A DNA stretch of 64,000 nt from Stagonosporopsis chrysanthemi (Eukaryota > Ascomycota > Dothideomycetes > Pleosporales > Didymellaceae): positions 23,344 through 87,343 of the forward strand of contig JAFISE010000125.1 in assembly GCA_022560025.1 (NCBI GenBank), written 5' to 3'. Under the pieces are notes generated by a model that saw nothing but the letters and a program-made list of their open reading frames with translations, had not been told where the DNA came from and ran no database searches. The translations under genes were made by a program, and so were the position numbers. This document shows positions 45,569 to 56,120 of this stretch, in pieces. Positions within the stretch are counted from its first letter, which is position 1, and each line of letters begins with the position of its first letter.

Positions 45569-48257
45569 TTACTGAGTGGTTTGATGGCGACGGCTGTCGT
45601 CCAACATCCCGACCCCTCCAACATGCTTTTGATCGTATGAGACACCCCCAGACACTGGCTGGGCTGGTGGCGCCGGTTCAATCTCATCGTCCACGTCAGT
45701 TTTCGAGGCGCTAGAGTATTCAGATGCCTTCAAGGTCACCGTGCTTTCAGCCAGAGGTTCTGAAGGCTCTGTAGGCTCTGAGTGCTGAAGGTTTGGACTA
45801 GAAGACGACCCGATGCCATCAAAATTGGTCGGAGCTTGCGTGGATGTTGGCTTTGCGCTGCCAACATCCTCAATGTACTGAGGACTGCTCTCAATTTTAT
45901 CATCCCCGTGGCTGAGGGTCTCTTGGAGAGCACTGAAGTTGAACATCGGCTCTGTCCCAGATAAAGCCCCTGGTGGTGTCTCGTCGCGGCTGATATTGAG
46001 ACCGGATGCGTTAGGACTTGGCTCGTATGACGAATCGGGTGCAAGATTGGGCTGGCTTTCATCTCGCGCCGCATCTTGAACAGACTCAGAGTATGAAGAG
46101 ACAGAAGAGGAGTCGTTAGAGAGATTTCGTAAGATAGATCGGTGTGACGGTGAATCCCCCTGCAGAGCATCAGAGGGCGAAAGGCTGCTTGAGCTGTTCC
46201 CTTGGATCTGAGCACGGCTGTCTGCAAGATGTTTCTGTGCGTCTTCTTTCAAAAACTCTTTCGAGGATGGCTCGTTAACGGTCGATGTGGGCTCACTCAT
46301 CGGATTGAAGCCAGCAGACCCGCCGGACCTGTCCACTGCCTTGCCCTTGCCTGCTGCCGACGAACTTCCAACAGTGTCATTCAAACCATCGACTTCAACA
46401 GGATGGAAGCCACTACCGATGTTGCGTTGTGCCTTTGCGACCTTTTTGTTTTCTTTCGCTTTCTTCTTTCCTTCCTTCTTGGCTTCTTTGGCAGCGTCTT
46501 TCTCATCTTTCCTCTTCCGCTCCTCTTCAGCTGCCAGACTTAGACGAATGGCCTCCATCATCATCAGCTCTTCAAGGTCGTCAAGTCTGTTGCCTCCGCC
46601 GCGTCTCGAACTGTGCCTTCCAGAAGGCAAATCACCTGAGCCCTCTCCACGACCTAGCGATGCTTCGCCCTCTCTTCGCGGTGTGCCTTGTCCACTGCTA
46701 GCACCGCTGTCAGTGCCGAACATAGTCCGTCGTCGTCTGCCGAGACTAAATCCACGACCTTCCTGTTGTTGGATGTTACCCATCATGTAGGCGGCATTGT
46801 GCAAAGCTGTCGCTGCAGCTGCCCTTCGAAGAGCGTGCGACTTTGCGTCTGCCAGTTTCTTCGCCCAGTCAGGCCGCACCATGTCTGTCGTGATCACCGT
46901 CTTGTCATTTACCGCAAGCGAAGTGGCTCTCCTCCTTCCTGTTGGGGATGTTATGCCTGACGAGTTGACCGAAGTACTGGAGGACATCGCAGAAGTTGCG
47001 CTGTGTAAGCTCTGGCTCTGGTGTGCAAATATCAGGCCTCGTCTAAACGGCGGAGGCTCGTAGGTGACACCGAACTCTGGCTGCACACAGAAGGGGCAGG
47101 CGGCCGGCTCAGATACCAGCTGGATTTCTTCCTCCGGCTCAGTACTTGGGGTGGGCTCATCTCCGTGGTGCTCCGGCGGATGAGGATCAGGTCGTTTGAT
47201 CTGCACAAAACACTCGGAGCATATGGGCTGATCGCAACACCTGGTCTTGTTCAGATACGGCGGATAGTACAGAAAGCAGATTGGGCATTCCGCCGCGTTC
47301 TTGTACAAGAACACCTCGACTCGCTGCCCATTGACGTAGGGGTCCTTGGGCAGCTGCAATTCCTGAGGAGCCATCTCGGTCTGCGAGGCATTGCGCGAGC
47401 CGCTGGCAAGAGATGCTAATGTCTTGGCTCGCCCACGGAAAAATGGAGAGGGCGAAGAGGTGCTTTGCGTGTTCTGGGCGATTGGAGAGACGGGCGAGGG
47501 AAGGGAGAAGGCGGGATGAGATGGCGAGAGGGTGCCGGAGCGGTCGGAGTTCTGTGACATGGAGCGGGCACCCATTGGAACCGTGAGGTTGTTGATGTTG
47601 GAATCGGAGGAGCGCGGGTTCCATTGCGGGCTGAGGTGGTTGATCGGTCGAGGCGGGTCTTCGGGGGGAATGTCGTCTGGAGCAGGCAGGGGGAGACCGT
47701 TCGCGACAGCTACGAGCTGGTGTTCGGTCCAGGTATCCGAGTGGTCGTCGAGACCCTTCCAAAAGGGCGCCAGTCGTCGCTCGATCTGGTGCGTGTCAGT
47801 TCGCGTGAGATAACAGCCCATCAGCAGTGCATACCTGCAATTGGCGCACTGTAGGTTTACTGAAGTCCTCAGGCCCCGTGTAAGTGCCCAACGTGACCAA
47901 GAAAGCTCCATCAACGCCTTCCTCCTTGATGCTTCGCTCGCGCTCCTGGGCCCTCAGCACGCGGTCCTTTTCCAGCTTGCGGGCCTCGCGCTCGGCCTTT
48001 GTCTCGCGCCGGGGCTCCAGCGCCGGGTCGCGCTCCACGTTGTTGCTGCTCCCGCCAATGCCGAGGAACGACAGATCATGCCTGCTCCCCCGGCCGCTCC
48101 TTGCACTGTACAGCCCGACACCGCTTCCGGATCTCTCGTGCGACGACCCGGCGGGCCCGGAGGCAGCTGGGGAAGCAGTTGCGGCATGGGCGCTCGACCG
48201 CCGAACGTGGCCGCCCCGGGAGGGCGGCTGTGCTTCTTTGCCTTGACTGTTGCCCAT
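45569..48257 (-). CDS. sip5: SIP5 (Snf1-interacting protein 5)
   Basis: Exons 47835-48257 and 45569-47785 on the reverse strand give 879 residues. The 49-bp intron (GTATGC..CACCAG) joins SKPTVRQLQ to IERRLAPFWKGLDD, the most conserved SIP5 segment. The N-terminus MGNSQGK carries a glycine at position 2 and may be myristoylated. A RING-like cysteine region follows at about residues 275-365: ECPICFLYYPPYLNKTRCCD, QPICSECFVQIKRP, and CPFCVQPEFGVTYEPPPFRR. Further on is a UIM-like acidic helix (DDLEELMMMEAIRLSLAAEE) and a lysine-rich coiled region, then a long disordered acidic C-terminus. Budding yeast Sip5 binds Snf1 kinase and the Reg1/Glc7 phosphatase in glucose signalling. The same links are inferred here. 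Confidence 0.93.
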
Positions 48258-49653
48258 GGCGAGTTGGATGAAGGATGCTCAGAGGTAGCAATCTGGATCG
48301 AGATGGGTCGTCAGGCGGGACGCGCCGGGGTATTTGTGAGGCGAGCCAGTGATGCCCAAACGGCGGGCAGCAGTATCCCAACGTCTGTGGGGACTGGGAT
48401 CGCGTCGGTCGCAGCGCGTCTAGCGAATGGGCGCTGGGCCGGCGTGGTGGTGTTGATGCTGGTGCAGGTGGGAGATAGCAGGCGTCACAAGGACATAGGT
48501 CATGCAGCCCAACGGGGGTTGGTGGGCGATCGTTGGTTCCTCACTCGACTCGCCAAAGAGGCCGGGCAGGGGGACGGCGACTAAGCTGGGCAGTCGTGAG
48601 GTGCAGGAGGCTCATGCACAAGACAGCGACACTCGCGAGAGCTTAGACGCCTGGGTAGGGGGAACGCTGGTGGGATGACGTTCACTTGGCCGCACGGAGA
48701 ATTCCAAGGTTTGGGGATCGGAAACGAGTATATGGCGGGCCGAATGAAGTCGATGTGGGGAAGGAGAACACGCGCAATCTCACATGTGCGCCCAGCGTTT
48801 GCCGTGTTGTTGCGCCTGGATCGTGAAGGTTCAGGTTATGAGACAAACGACGCGAGCTGCAGCGAATTGGAGCGCATGAACATGAGCTTGTCCTGCCTTG
48901 GCCAAAGATAAGACGCCACACGACCTTCAGGAACCATGGCATATCACGACATGAAGCACACGACCGTTCGCTTTCGTTGACACGGCCTCGGCTGCGCTAT
49001 TGGCAGCAGTGCTTTTAGCTCTGGGTCAGCACAAGAGCCGCTGGACAGAGGCACCAGAGTACAGACGACACCCGCTTGCCCCGCTCACCCAGCGGGGCTT
49101 GAGATCGGTGAGCTGCGAACGACTCAACTAAGCACTCCACTGGCATCAGCCTGCGAATAAGCTCCCTTCTGAGGGGTCCATCATCCAGATTATTCTTCCA
49201 TGTGACCGACGACACCGCTTCTCACCGGCTATCGACAACTACTTCGCAAACTCAAAGAGCGGCGGTCGTGCGGTCGAGATGGAGAATCGAGAACATAATG
49301 CTGAGTGGCTAGTAAGCATAAACGCACTTCTGCCTGTGAGGAGGTATTCCACGAATTCCAGGATTATTATGGTTGTCGTTACCGCACTTGGTCATTGACA
49401 CGGATCGGTTGCTATCCGCGCATCTCCGGATCGAGTGTCTTCGTGATGCCGTGTTGAGACTTCCTCTTTCCACGGGACTGCCCATGCTGCTGTGACTTCC
49501 AATTTGGTCACTGGTTCCCGAGGGAACCGGATCGCAGGAACCAATGTGTCGCGCCTGTCAACAATCACTAGTAGACATGCCCAGACATCAGCTCATACAC
49601 AATTCGCTGTCAGCCATACACATCTTGGCTACCCTTCATCTTTCCAGGCTAGC
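48258..49653. promoter_or_regulatory. Divergent promoter region, SIP5 and alpha/beta hydrolase
   Basis: About 1.4 kb head-to-head interval with no supportable gene. The 300 bases nearest SIP5 are GC-rich, likely its 5' leader. No specific factor site is claimed. Confidence 0.45.
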
Positions 49654-51426
49654 ATGTCAGTACTCGACTTCCTATGCGACATCCGTTTCCACAAAAGCTA
49701 CGTCCTTCCTCCAAATCACGACACTGGCAGGCATGCACCATACCGAGCTTCGTACGCAGACTACGGCGATTCCAACAGCGATGCAGTGGTCCTGTTCTGC
49801 GGTGCGCTGATGGGAACGCGCTTTTGCTATTCTCCCCTTGACCAGATGGCGAAAGCGCGCAATGTCAGAATCATCCATCCGGACAGACCTGGAATTAGCG
49901 GCAGCCAGTGTGTGGACCTGGACAAGCGCATACAGATCTGGCTCGGTCTGTTACTGTGCACACGCATTGCCAACCTGCCAGTGCTGACAACGATAGAACT
50001 GGTACCATCACTGCTTGCTCATCTGGACATCGCTCGTGTCTCCCTTGCGAGTCACAGTGGCGGCGATATCTACCTAGTGAATACGTTGCTCACTTATCCC
50101 TATCTTCTACACCCAGAGACTCCTTATGTCTGCTTCTTCGCCCCGTGGGTCGTACGTGTGCCTCCATATGCAGCGGGCATTGCTTTGACTCGCAGACGTA
50201 TAGCTTGGTTCGTCAACGAAGAATGGGCTCATAGCTTACTTGCTCTTAGCATCAGTCACATTCCAAAGTATCGCAGTTGCGGGCGGCTGAATTGCTTCCT
50301 GCGCCCCTCTTGGGTAAGTTTGTATCAACCGTAAAGTTTGTAAACGACAACATCATACCCCTCGCCGGGCTGAGTGGCAGTTTCAAACAGGGCATCCGAG
50401 ACTCGATTCACCGGTCCAACTCGGTGCCAGCCTCAAGATCGGACCCAGCGCCTATCCCGTTGACGCCAACAACCATGAGTGTGCGAAGACGAGATACATC
50501 GCTGTTCTCGCACGATGAGCCAGTAGAGTTATCCTTGGACGATAGTGCTGTCGTGGAGGAGCTGCGAAGCCACATCACAGCCTTTCTGTTCGCTGAGTGC
50601 ATGGATGGTATATCAGCGGATGTACAGCTGTTCCTACGAAGACCTCGCTCTGTCGCCTGGTGTTCGAGCGTCTACTGGTCAGACTTCGACTACGCTGTGC
50701 CTTTGCTCTCAAAGATGATCGGTGAAGAAGACAGCGTAAATGATATGGGCAGGTCATGGACCGTTGACACGTTCCATGCGCAGGTAGATGCTATGATAGG
50801 TGAGAAGGGCAAAGCGTGGTTCGATAAATGCTGGACTTCACAGCGATCGACACCAGAGCCTTTCAAAGGTTACAGTCAATGCTCGAGCCAACTGCCACTG
50901 AGGAACACTTTCAGCTACAGAAGTCAAGTCGTTGATGGAGCTGAGCACAACTACCTCATGGATCCCGCCTTTGGTGCAAGCGATATCTGGCTGCAGCGGG
51001 TGAGGGATGCATTCCCGATTGCCTCTGAGGTTCGTCGACCACGGGGAGGCAGCAGACGCGTTGACAAATGGCTAACAAGAGCAGAGCGAACCTGAGTACG
51101 AAGACCAGGACAGCCTAGGAGCGGGACATCAGGCCGGCACACTGGACGATGAAGCCTCGTCATCCTCGACTAGACCTATTATAGACCGTAGAAGAAGGTC
51201 TGTCAGAGCCGCCATGACTTCAGTGAGGCGTAAGGCTCGTGATGTATCATCAAGAAGGTCTCGCTTCAGGAAGACAGATCGTCAAGCCGGGTTAGTGAAA
51301 CTTGCAGTCCATAAACAACACCCCTCAGACGGTGCCTCTACTGAGGTTCCCACAGTGTCCCAGCTCAAATTTGATAGATGGATCAGGAAGCGGTCGTTGC
51401 GACACCAAGTGGCTCCTGAAGTGTGA
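49654..51426 (+). CDS. Fungal alpha/beta hydrolase
   Basis: Four exons, 49654-49945, 49997-50151, 50250-51029 and 51085-51426, give 522 residues. Introns are 51, 98 and 55 bp. The rebuilt protein begins FLCDIRFHKSYVLPPN, then DAVVLFCGALMGTRFCYSPL, IIHPDRPGISGS, the nucleophile elbow SLASHSGGDIYL (serine in SHSGG), YVCFFAPWV and, after the second intron, HQSHSKVSQLRAAELLPAPL and KFVNDNIIPLAGLSGSF. A late HNYLMDPAF supplies the probable catalytic histidine (AEHNYL). The last exon adds a basic, Arg/Lys/Ser-rich tail of about 110 residues, absent from simple hydrolases. Conserved in fungi, substrate unknown. Confidence 0.82.
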
Positions 51427-51921
51427 TAGACTTACCTAATGTCGACCAACACATGTTTGGTGATCAATAGCTTGAGTCTTGATCTCTTGTGCATGCGAAT
51501 TCAAACGTGGTCTCGAGCCTCAATAAGGAATATCGCATTCTCATACCCACGTCTGCGCCCGTTCTTGAGAGTTCAGAGTGATGGTCTTTGGTCTTCCGTC
51601 ACTCGATCTGTACACAACTCGCCCGGTCATACCTGGAGTCGCTGGCAACTTGCTCCTACAGGTACCCAAATCATCGACCTAGCGAAATGCTGACACAGTG
51701 TTATGTTGACCAGTTTAACGAAAAATCGTGGCAGGGGTTCCAATGTTCACGTGATCGACTGGGGCGGGCGGATAGCGCATAGCCTAAAAGCAGCACGGGC
51801 CACCCACAAAGCGAAAATCGACTGTGACCATCGTCAATTTACCAACCGCAAGTTCACCTCCCACCCGCCGCGCAAATCCACACCGAACGACCGCTTCCCG
51901 TCGAACACACAATCACACACA
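51427..51921. promoter_or_regulatory. RPS28 promoter region
   Basis: About 495 bases. It contains TCACGTGATC at 51747-51756 and a GC-rich GGGGCGGGCGG stretch just after it. These lie about 170 bases before the RPS28 ATG, a typical promoter distance. Confidence 0.55.
51747..51756 (+). promoter_or_regulatory. E-box-type 10-mer TCACGTGATC, copy 2 (RPS28 promoter)
   Basis: Exact copy of the 10-mer, 166 bases upstream of the RPS28 start. Cbf1-type CACGTG sites are known in ribosomal-protein promoters of several ascomycete yeasts, so a role in RPS28 expression is plausible. Confidence 0.5.
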
Positions 51922-52302
51922 ATGGAAACCGCTAAGGCCCCCGTCAAGCTCGTCAAGGTCACTCGTGTCCTTGGCCGAACCGGTATGCGATCCCCACACT
52001 GAGGCAGCGCACGAGGAAGAGTTGGAGGGCAGATGTGCGACGGCGTGGCTGCACAGCTCAGGTCATCAGGAAACGGAAGGAATGCCAGGCTAACGGCGAT
52101 ATAGGCTCCCGTGGTGGTGTCACTCAGTGCCGTGTCGAGTTCATGGACGACCAGACCCGTTCCATCATCCGTAACGTCAAGGGCGCTGGTACGCGACCTC
52201 CCCTCCAGCGAACCACGATCAGCCGGCTAACTCTGCACAGTCCGTGAGAACGACATCCTCTGCCTGCTCGAGTCCGAACGCGAGGCCCGCCGCCTGCGAT
52301 AA
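51922..52302 (+). CDS. rps28: 40S ribosomal protein S28 (eS28)
   Basis: Exons 51922-51982, 52105-52188 and 52241-52302 give 68 residues, the exact family length. Introns are 122 and 52 bp; the first is the longest found in this window, as is common in ribosomal-protein genes. The protein VKLVKVTRVLGRTGSRGGVT followed by QCRVEFMDDQTRSIIRNVKG and VRENDILCLLESEREARRLR is diagnostic. eS28 sits at the mRNA exit channel of the 40S subunit. Confidence 0.97.
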
Positions 52303-53146
52303 GCGCTTGTTCTGGGGAGAAGTGGCGCGTTGGCATTTTCCTTCGGTTCCGGAGTTCTTCACGAATGGATCGGCTTTTCACATGGTCGTCATGAGGGCAA
52401 GGATGCGTTAGTCCGGTGCTGCGAGGCACTGTGACTGGGGAGGATATGCGAGGAGACATGATAACCAGGAAATCAACGAACTGGGACTTGCTCCTGAATG
52501 AAACGATACCTCCATCGTGTGCTGACACGTGCACTTGTTTGAATGTGCCGGAGGTGCTGCTTACAAGCGTAGGTCAATTTGTTTACCATAACAGCATGAC
52601 TGCGACTTTAGGCTTGTCCCATTCATCGGCCGCGACGTTCGGTGTTACCGCAATACGAAGGACGACCGTCCATGCACCTAATCAACAAATACTGCGGAGC
52701 AACGAGGGATGTCGGCGGACCCTTGCATTCAAGCTACAGTCATACTCGGCCTCACTTAGCCTAGGTTCCTTAGGGTCATTCGAAGTCCCCTCAGAAGACG
52801 GGAACCGTAGATCCGTGGCCGAGCTTATTCACTATTGTCCCTTGTACCACGTCCTGTGCATTCCTCCACGGCATTTGCTACTATTATCTTTTCGCCAAAG
52901 CGCTCTTAGTGACGGTCATATGCACCAGCTCAGCTGGTCATGGTACTCAGCCGGTCAGGGTACTCAGGGCTGTTGCTGCCTGCCAGTTTGCTAGTTGAAT
53001 TGTTCATTCCTCCACACCCTGGCTCGCGGCAAGCAAGACAGGCAAGAGCCATGTGCAGTCCGTAAACGCGGTTTTGCGAGGCTGCGTGACCACCATTCGT
53101 ACACTCAACATAATCTCTACACGTCTTGCCACGCTTCATTGCAATC
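52303..53146. other. Intergenic after RPS28
   Basis: About 840 bases. A long open frame (to 52994) is present but has no recognisable composition or family and is not called. Otherwise nothing is seen. Confidence 0.45.
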
Positions 53147-53752
53147 ATGAACTTCGATGGTGCCAGCGACAGCAAGCCAACACTCAGCCACCGACATGAC
53201 GGTATTCAGCAGCCACAGCTCAAACCTACAAAGCTTCGGCGGTTCATGTCCATTGGCTCGAAGTCACGAGGGGGCACGACGCCCAGCAAGCACCGTACAA
53301 ACACAGAACGTGACACAACACCAATGCAAACTCTCTCACCGCGCCCTACTGAGTCCGATCCATGGCCCAGGACACTCCCCAAGCGATCCATCTCTAGTTT
53401 CCTCCTAAGGACCCCCATCAACGCATCCGAATCGGTGAAAGACGGGGCGTCGGCGAATACCATCAGAGGTCATGTTCCCATCACCGAGCCTCCTTTGAAA
53501 TTACCTCCGCCCGCTATCAAAAGCAAAGAGGCGTGCCTAGAGCGTCAAGGACATCTACCTCTTGCTGGCGATCCGTATCAGTCTGTGCAGATGCAGTCGA
53601 GGAAGGACTCAGCAACGAAGTCGTTCTATGATATGCCTACTGCGGCGAGTCGGGCTGCTGCGCTGACGAGCCATCCGATTGGAAAGGAGGACGTGGAAAG
53701 TGAAGACGAGTGTCCAACACCAGGAGAGTTCTGTGTGCGCCAGAAGGGATGA
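53147..53752 (+). CDS. Hypothetical fungal protein, disordered
   Basis: Single open frame of 201 residues starting MNFDGASDSKPTLSHRHDG in a good context (AATCATGAAC). The whole protein is polar, rich in Ser, Pro, Thr and Lys, and lacks hydrophobic core segments. It contains possible basic phospho-sites such as KLRRFMSIGSKSRGG and TLPKRSISSFLLRTP, and ends with an acidic ESEDECPTPGEF. No family recognised. The coding status rests on length, start context and composition. It converges on DPM1. Confidence 0.55.
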   Translation: MNFDGASDSKPTLSHRHDGIQQPQLKPTKLRRFMSIGSKSRGGTTPSKHRTNTERDTTPMQTLSPRPTESDPWPRTLPKRSISSFLLRTPINASESVKDGASANTIRGHVPITEPPLKLPPPAIKSKEACLERQGHLPLAGDPYQSVQMQSRKDSATKSFYDMPTAASRAAALTSHPIGKEDVESEDECPTPGEFCVRQKG

Positions 53753-53969
53753 TGCGGAAACAGGGATGCTCGTTGGGAAGATTCAGGAAAGACAAGAGGC
53801 AACAAAGGAGAAGAAGTGAATTGTTATAGTTAAAGGCAGTAGTAGATGCACGCAGAGCCAAAGTAATCACTCCCTACGTGCCGTGGATATCATTCATCAG
53901 CAAGCCCGAAAGCTCCCAATAATGCTCATGTTCCCTACCGTCCAACGCCGAGTGCATGCAACCGTCCTC

Positions 53970-54784
53970 TCAAACCTTCAACCACAGGTTCAGCACACCC
54001 TTGGCGTACTCGACAATCTCGTCTCCACCAAGCTTGCTCTCACCGTACAAACGGTCAACGAACGAGATGGGCACCTCGGCGACAGTGCAACCCATGGCCT
54101 TTGCGCGCACCATCATCTCCATCTGGAACGTGTACCCCTTGCTCTCCGTGCTCCTGATGACCTTCTGCAGCACCTCCTTCTTGTACAGCCTGAAGCTGCC
54201 CGTCAAGTCGCTAACACCGGGTCTCAACACGGTGTCCGCAAACAGGTTGGCACCACGGCTGACAAATTTCCTCTTCAGATCCCAGCCATACACGCCACCG
54301 TTGCCTGCATACCGGGTGCCGGTGACAATGTCGTAGTTCTTCGTCTTCTGCAGGCTGATCATCTCGGGGATGAACTTGGGGTGGTGGCTAAAGTCGGCGT
54401 CCATGATGATGACGAAGTTGCCCGTCGCAAACTGCAGGCCGTGGACGTACGCGGTGCCCAGGCCCAGCTTGCCCGCGCGCGCGCGGATCTGGACGTGCTG
54501 CGGTGTGTAGACCTTCTGCAGCTGCGCGGCGACTTCCTGTGTTCCGTCCGGTGAGCCGTCGTCCACGATGATCAGTTCCCAGTCCAAGTTGCTGTGGGCG
54601 CAGTGTTAGCTGGTGATGCTGCTGGTACGCGCCGCCGCGAGGGGTGCAGGTGCAGGTGCAGGGGTGCGTACTTCTCCGTGAACGTCTTGTTGAGCAGCCA
54701 TGCTATTATGGGCAGGTTGCGGCGCTCGTTGTATGTGGGGAGCAGGACAGAGTACCTGTCCTTCTTCTGCTGGGCGAGAGCCAT
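53970..54784 (-). CDS. dpm1: Dolichol-phosphate mannosyltransferase catalytic subunit
   Basis: Exons 54672-54784 and 53970-54591 on the reverse strand give 244 residues. The 80-bp intron (GTACGC..CCACAG) joins LLNKTFTEN to NLDWELIIVDDGSPDGT. The GT2 family motifs are VLLPTYNERRNLP, the DDG in IIVDDGSPDG, the DxD-like MDADFSHHPKF, and TGTRYAGNGGVYGWDLKRK. There is no C-terminal membrane helix, so this is the soluble class that needs DPM2/DPM3 for ER anchoring, as in fission yeast and animals but unlike budding yeast. It transfers mannose from GDP-mannose to dolichol phosphate. Its partner DPM3 is at 9945-10337. It has a 160-bp divergent promoter with the HAD gene. Confidence 0.96.
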
Positions 54785-54944
54785 CTTGTGCGGAGGGCAA
54801 TTGTCTAAAGGAGCGTGTGTAAGTTGGACGTGTCGTGTCGTGTCGTGGATGCTCCTCGAAATGGGGCGGAGGTGTTCGTGTCCCCATTGGACGTGACCAA
54901 GCCCCTTTCAGCGACCGTAGACGCCTCTGAACAACGACATCACA
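54785..54944. promoter_or_regulatory. Short bidirectional promoter, DPM1 and HAD gene
   Basis: Only 160 bp separate the two start codons, so both must share promoter sequence. It contains three tandem GTGTC pentamers (54830-54844). The pentamer run may be a simple repeat or a binding-site array. Confidence 0.6.
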
Positions 54945-55974
54945 ATGTTTCCCACACGAGCTCAATGTGCGAAAAGGAATTTGCTGCTCTGCTTTGATGC
55001 GTTTGGGACGCTGTTCCAGCCTAACACCCCCATTCCGACGGCGTATGCTCAAGCTGCCATCAAGCATGGGGTGAAGTGCTCCACAAAGAACCCTGACTCG
55101 GATGTCGGTAGAGAGTTCAAGAGAGCTTTCAAATGGGCATCGGAAAGGAGTCCCAACTATGGCAAGGCGACAGGCCTAGGAGCGGGAAGATGGTGGAGCA
55201 ACGTAAAAAAATCATTTCACATCTACTTAACTAACAGCTGACAATGTATAGGTAATACACAGCACATTTCAGCCCTGGCTAGAGCCTGGGCAAAAAGTAC
55301 CTCAAAGTCTAGTGGATGAACTATTGCAGCGCTACTCGACAAGAGAGGGGTACGATATCTTCCCTGACGTTGTGCCGTTCTTTGAAATGCTTAAAAAGAA
55401 GCCGTCTTCCCTTAATGTCAAATCTTGGCCATGGGACAAAACGGTTGTTGGCATCATCACAAATTCAGATGACCGCGTACCAGGTATCCTGGAATCTTTC
55501 GGTCTCAAGATCGGCCCAAGGAGAGTAGGTACTCCAGACCAGCGTACTGCGGAAGCTGCCTTGGAGGACGACGTCAGCTTCGTTGTACTCAGCTACGATG
55601 TTGGTGTTGAGAAGCCTAATCGTGCCATGTTCGATGCTGCGGTCGACTCTCTCAAGGAGATGCTGAGCGGGAGAGACGATGGACTGCAGACAGATGACTT
55701 CGAGAAGCTGTATGTTGGCGACTCGCTGCAACATGATTTCTTTGGTGCCAAGAGAGCAGGATGGAACTCGCTCATGCTAGACCGAGACGGTCACTTCAAG
55801 AACGCTTTTGCGAAGAAAGAGACGGACCTTATTACCGCAACAATGAAGAAGGAGAAGAGTAAGAATACATATGCAAAGGTGCGCATGATCAAGAACTTGG
55901 AAGCTTTGAACAGCTGGTATCCCTCAAATTCGGGGGGAAGCTCCAACGGCTCTGGTAACGAAGACGTAGCTTGA
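54945..55974 (+). CDS. HAD-superfamily hydrolase (HDHD3-like)
   Basis: Exons 54945-55202 and 55252-55974 give 326 residues; the 49-bp intron (GTAAAA..TATAG) contains CTTAACTAAC. HAD motif I is CFDAFGTLFQP (nucleophile Asp in DAFGT), motif II is IITNSDDR, motif III lysine is in GVEKPNRAMF, and motif IV is LYVGDSLQHDFFGAKRAG. The helical cap between motifs I and II contains WASERSPNYGKATG. This order matches HDHD3/REG-2-like haloacid dehalogenase proteins. Most are phosphatases of unknown substrate. The C-terminus is a glycine/serine tail. It converges on the orphan gene at 56121. Confidence 0.88.
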
Positions 55975-56120
55975 GACAAGCCGAGCAAAGGGCAATACAT
56001 CAGGTCGCAATCCATCCCCACGCACGAATATCTCAATTCAATGTCAGTATCTTTATTAGCCTCCAGCTTCAGAAAAAGATCTGCACCATTGATATTTGCG
56101 TGGTCCAGACTTCCAACCCA

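Noticed and set aside
50869..50914. Possible 46-bp intron in exon 3 of the alpha/beta hydrolase
   Set aside because: Removing it would break the reading frame of the conserved HNYLMDPAF segment, and the donor is weak.
52416..52994. 192-codon open frame after RPS28
   Set aside because: It relies on a non-ATG start, has no recognisable family or domain and a composition unlike nearby genes. Treated as chance.
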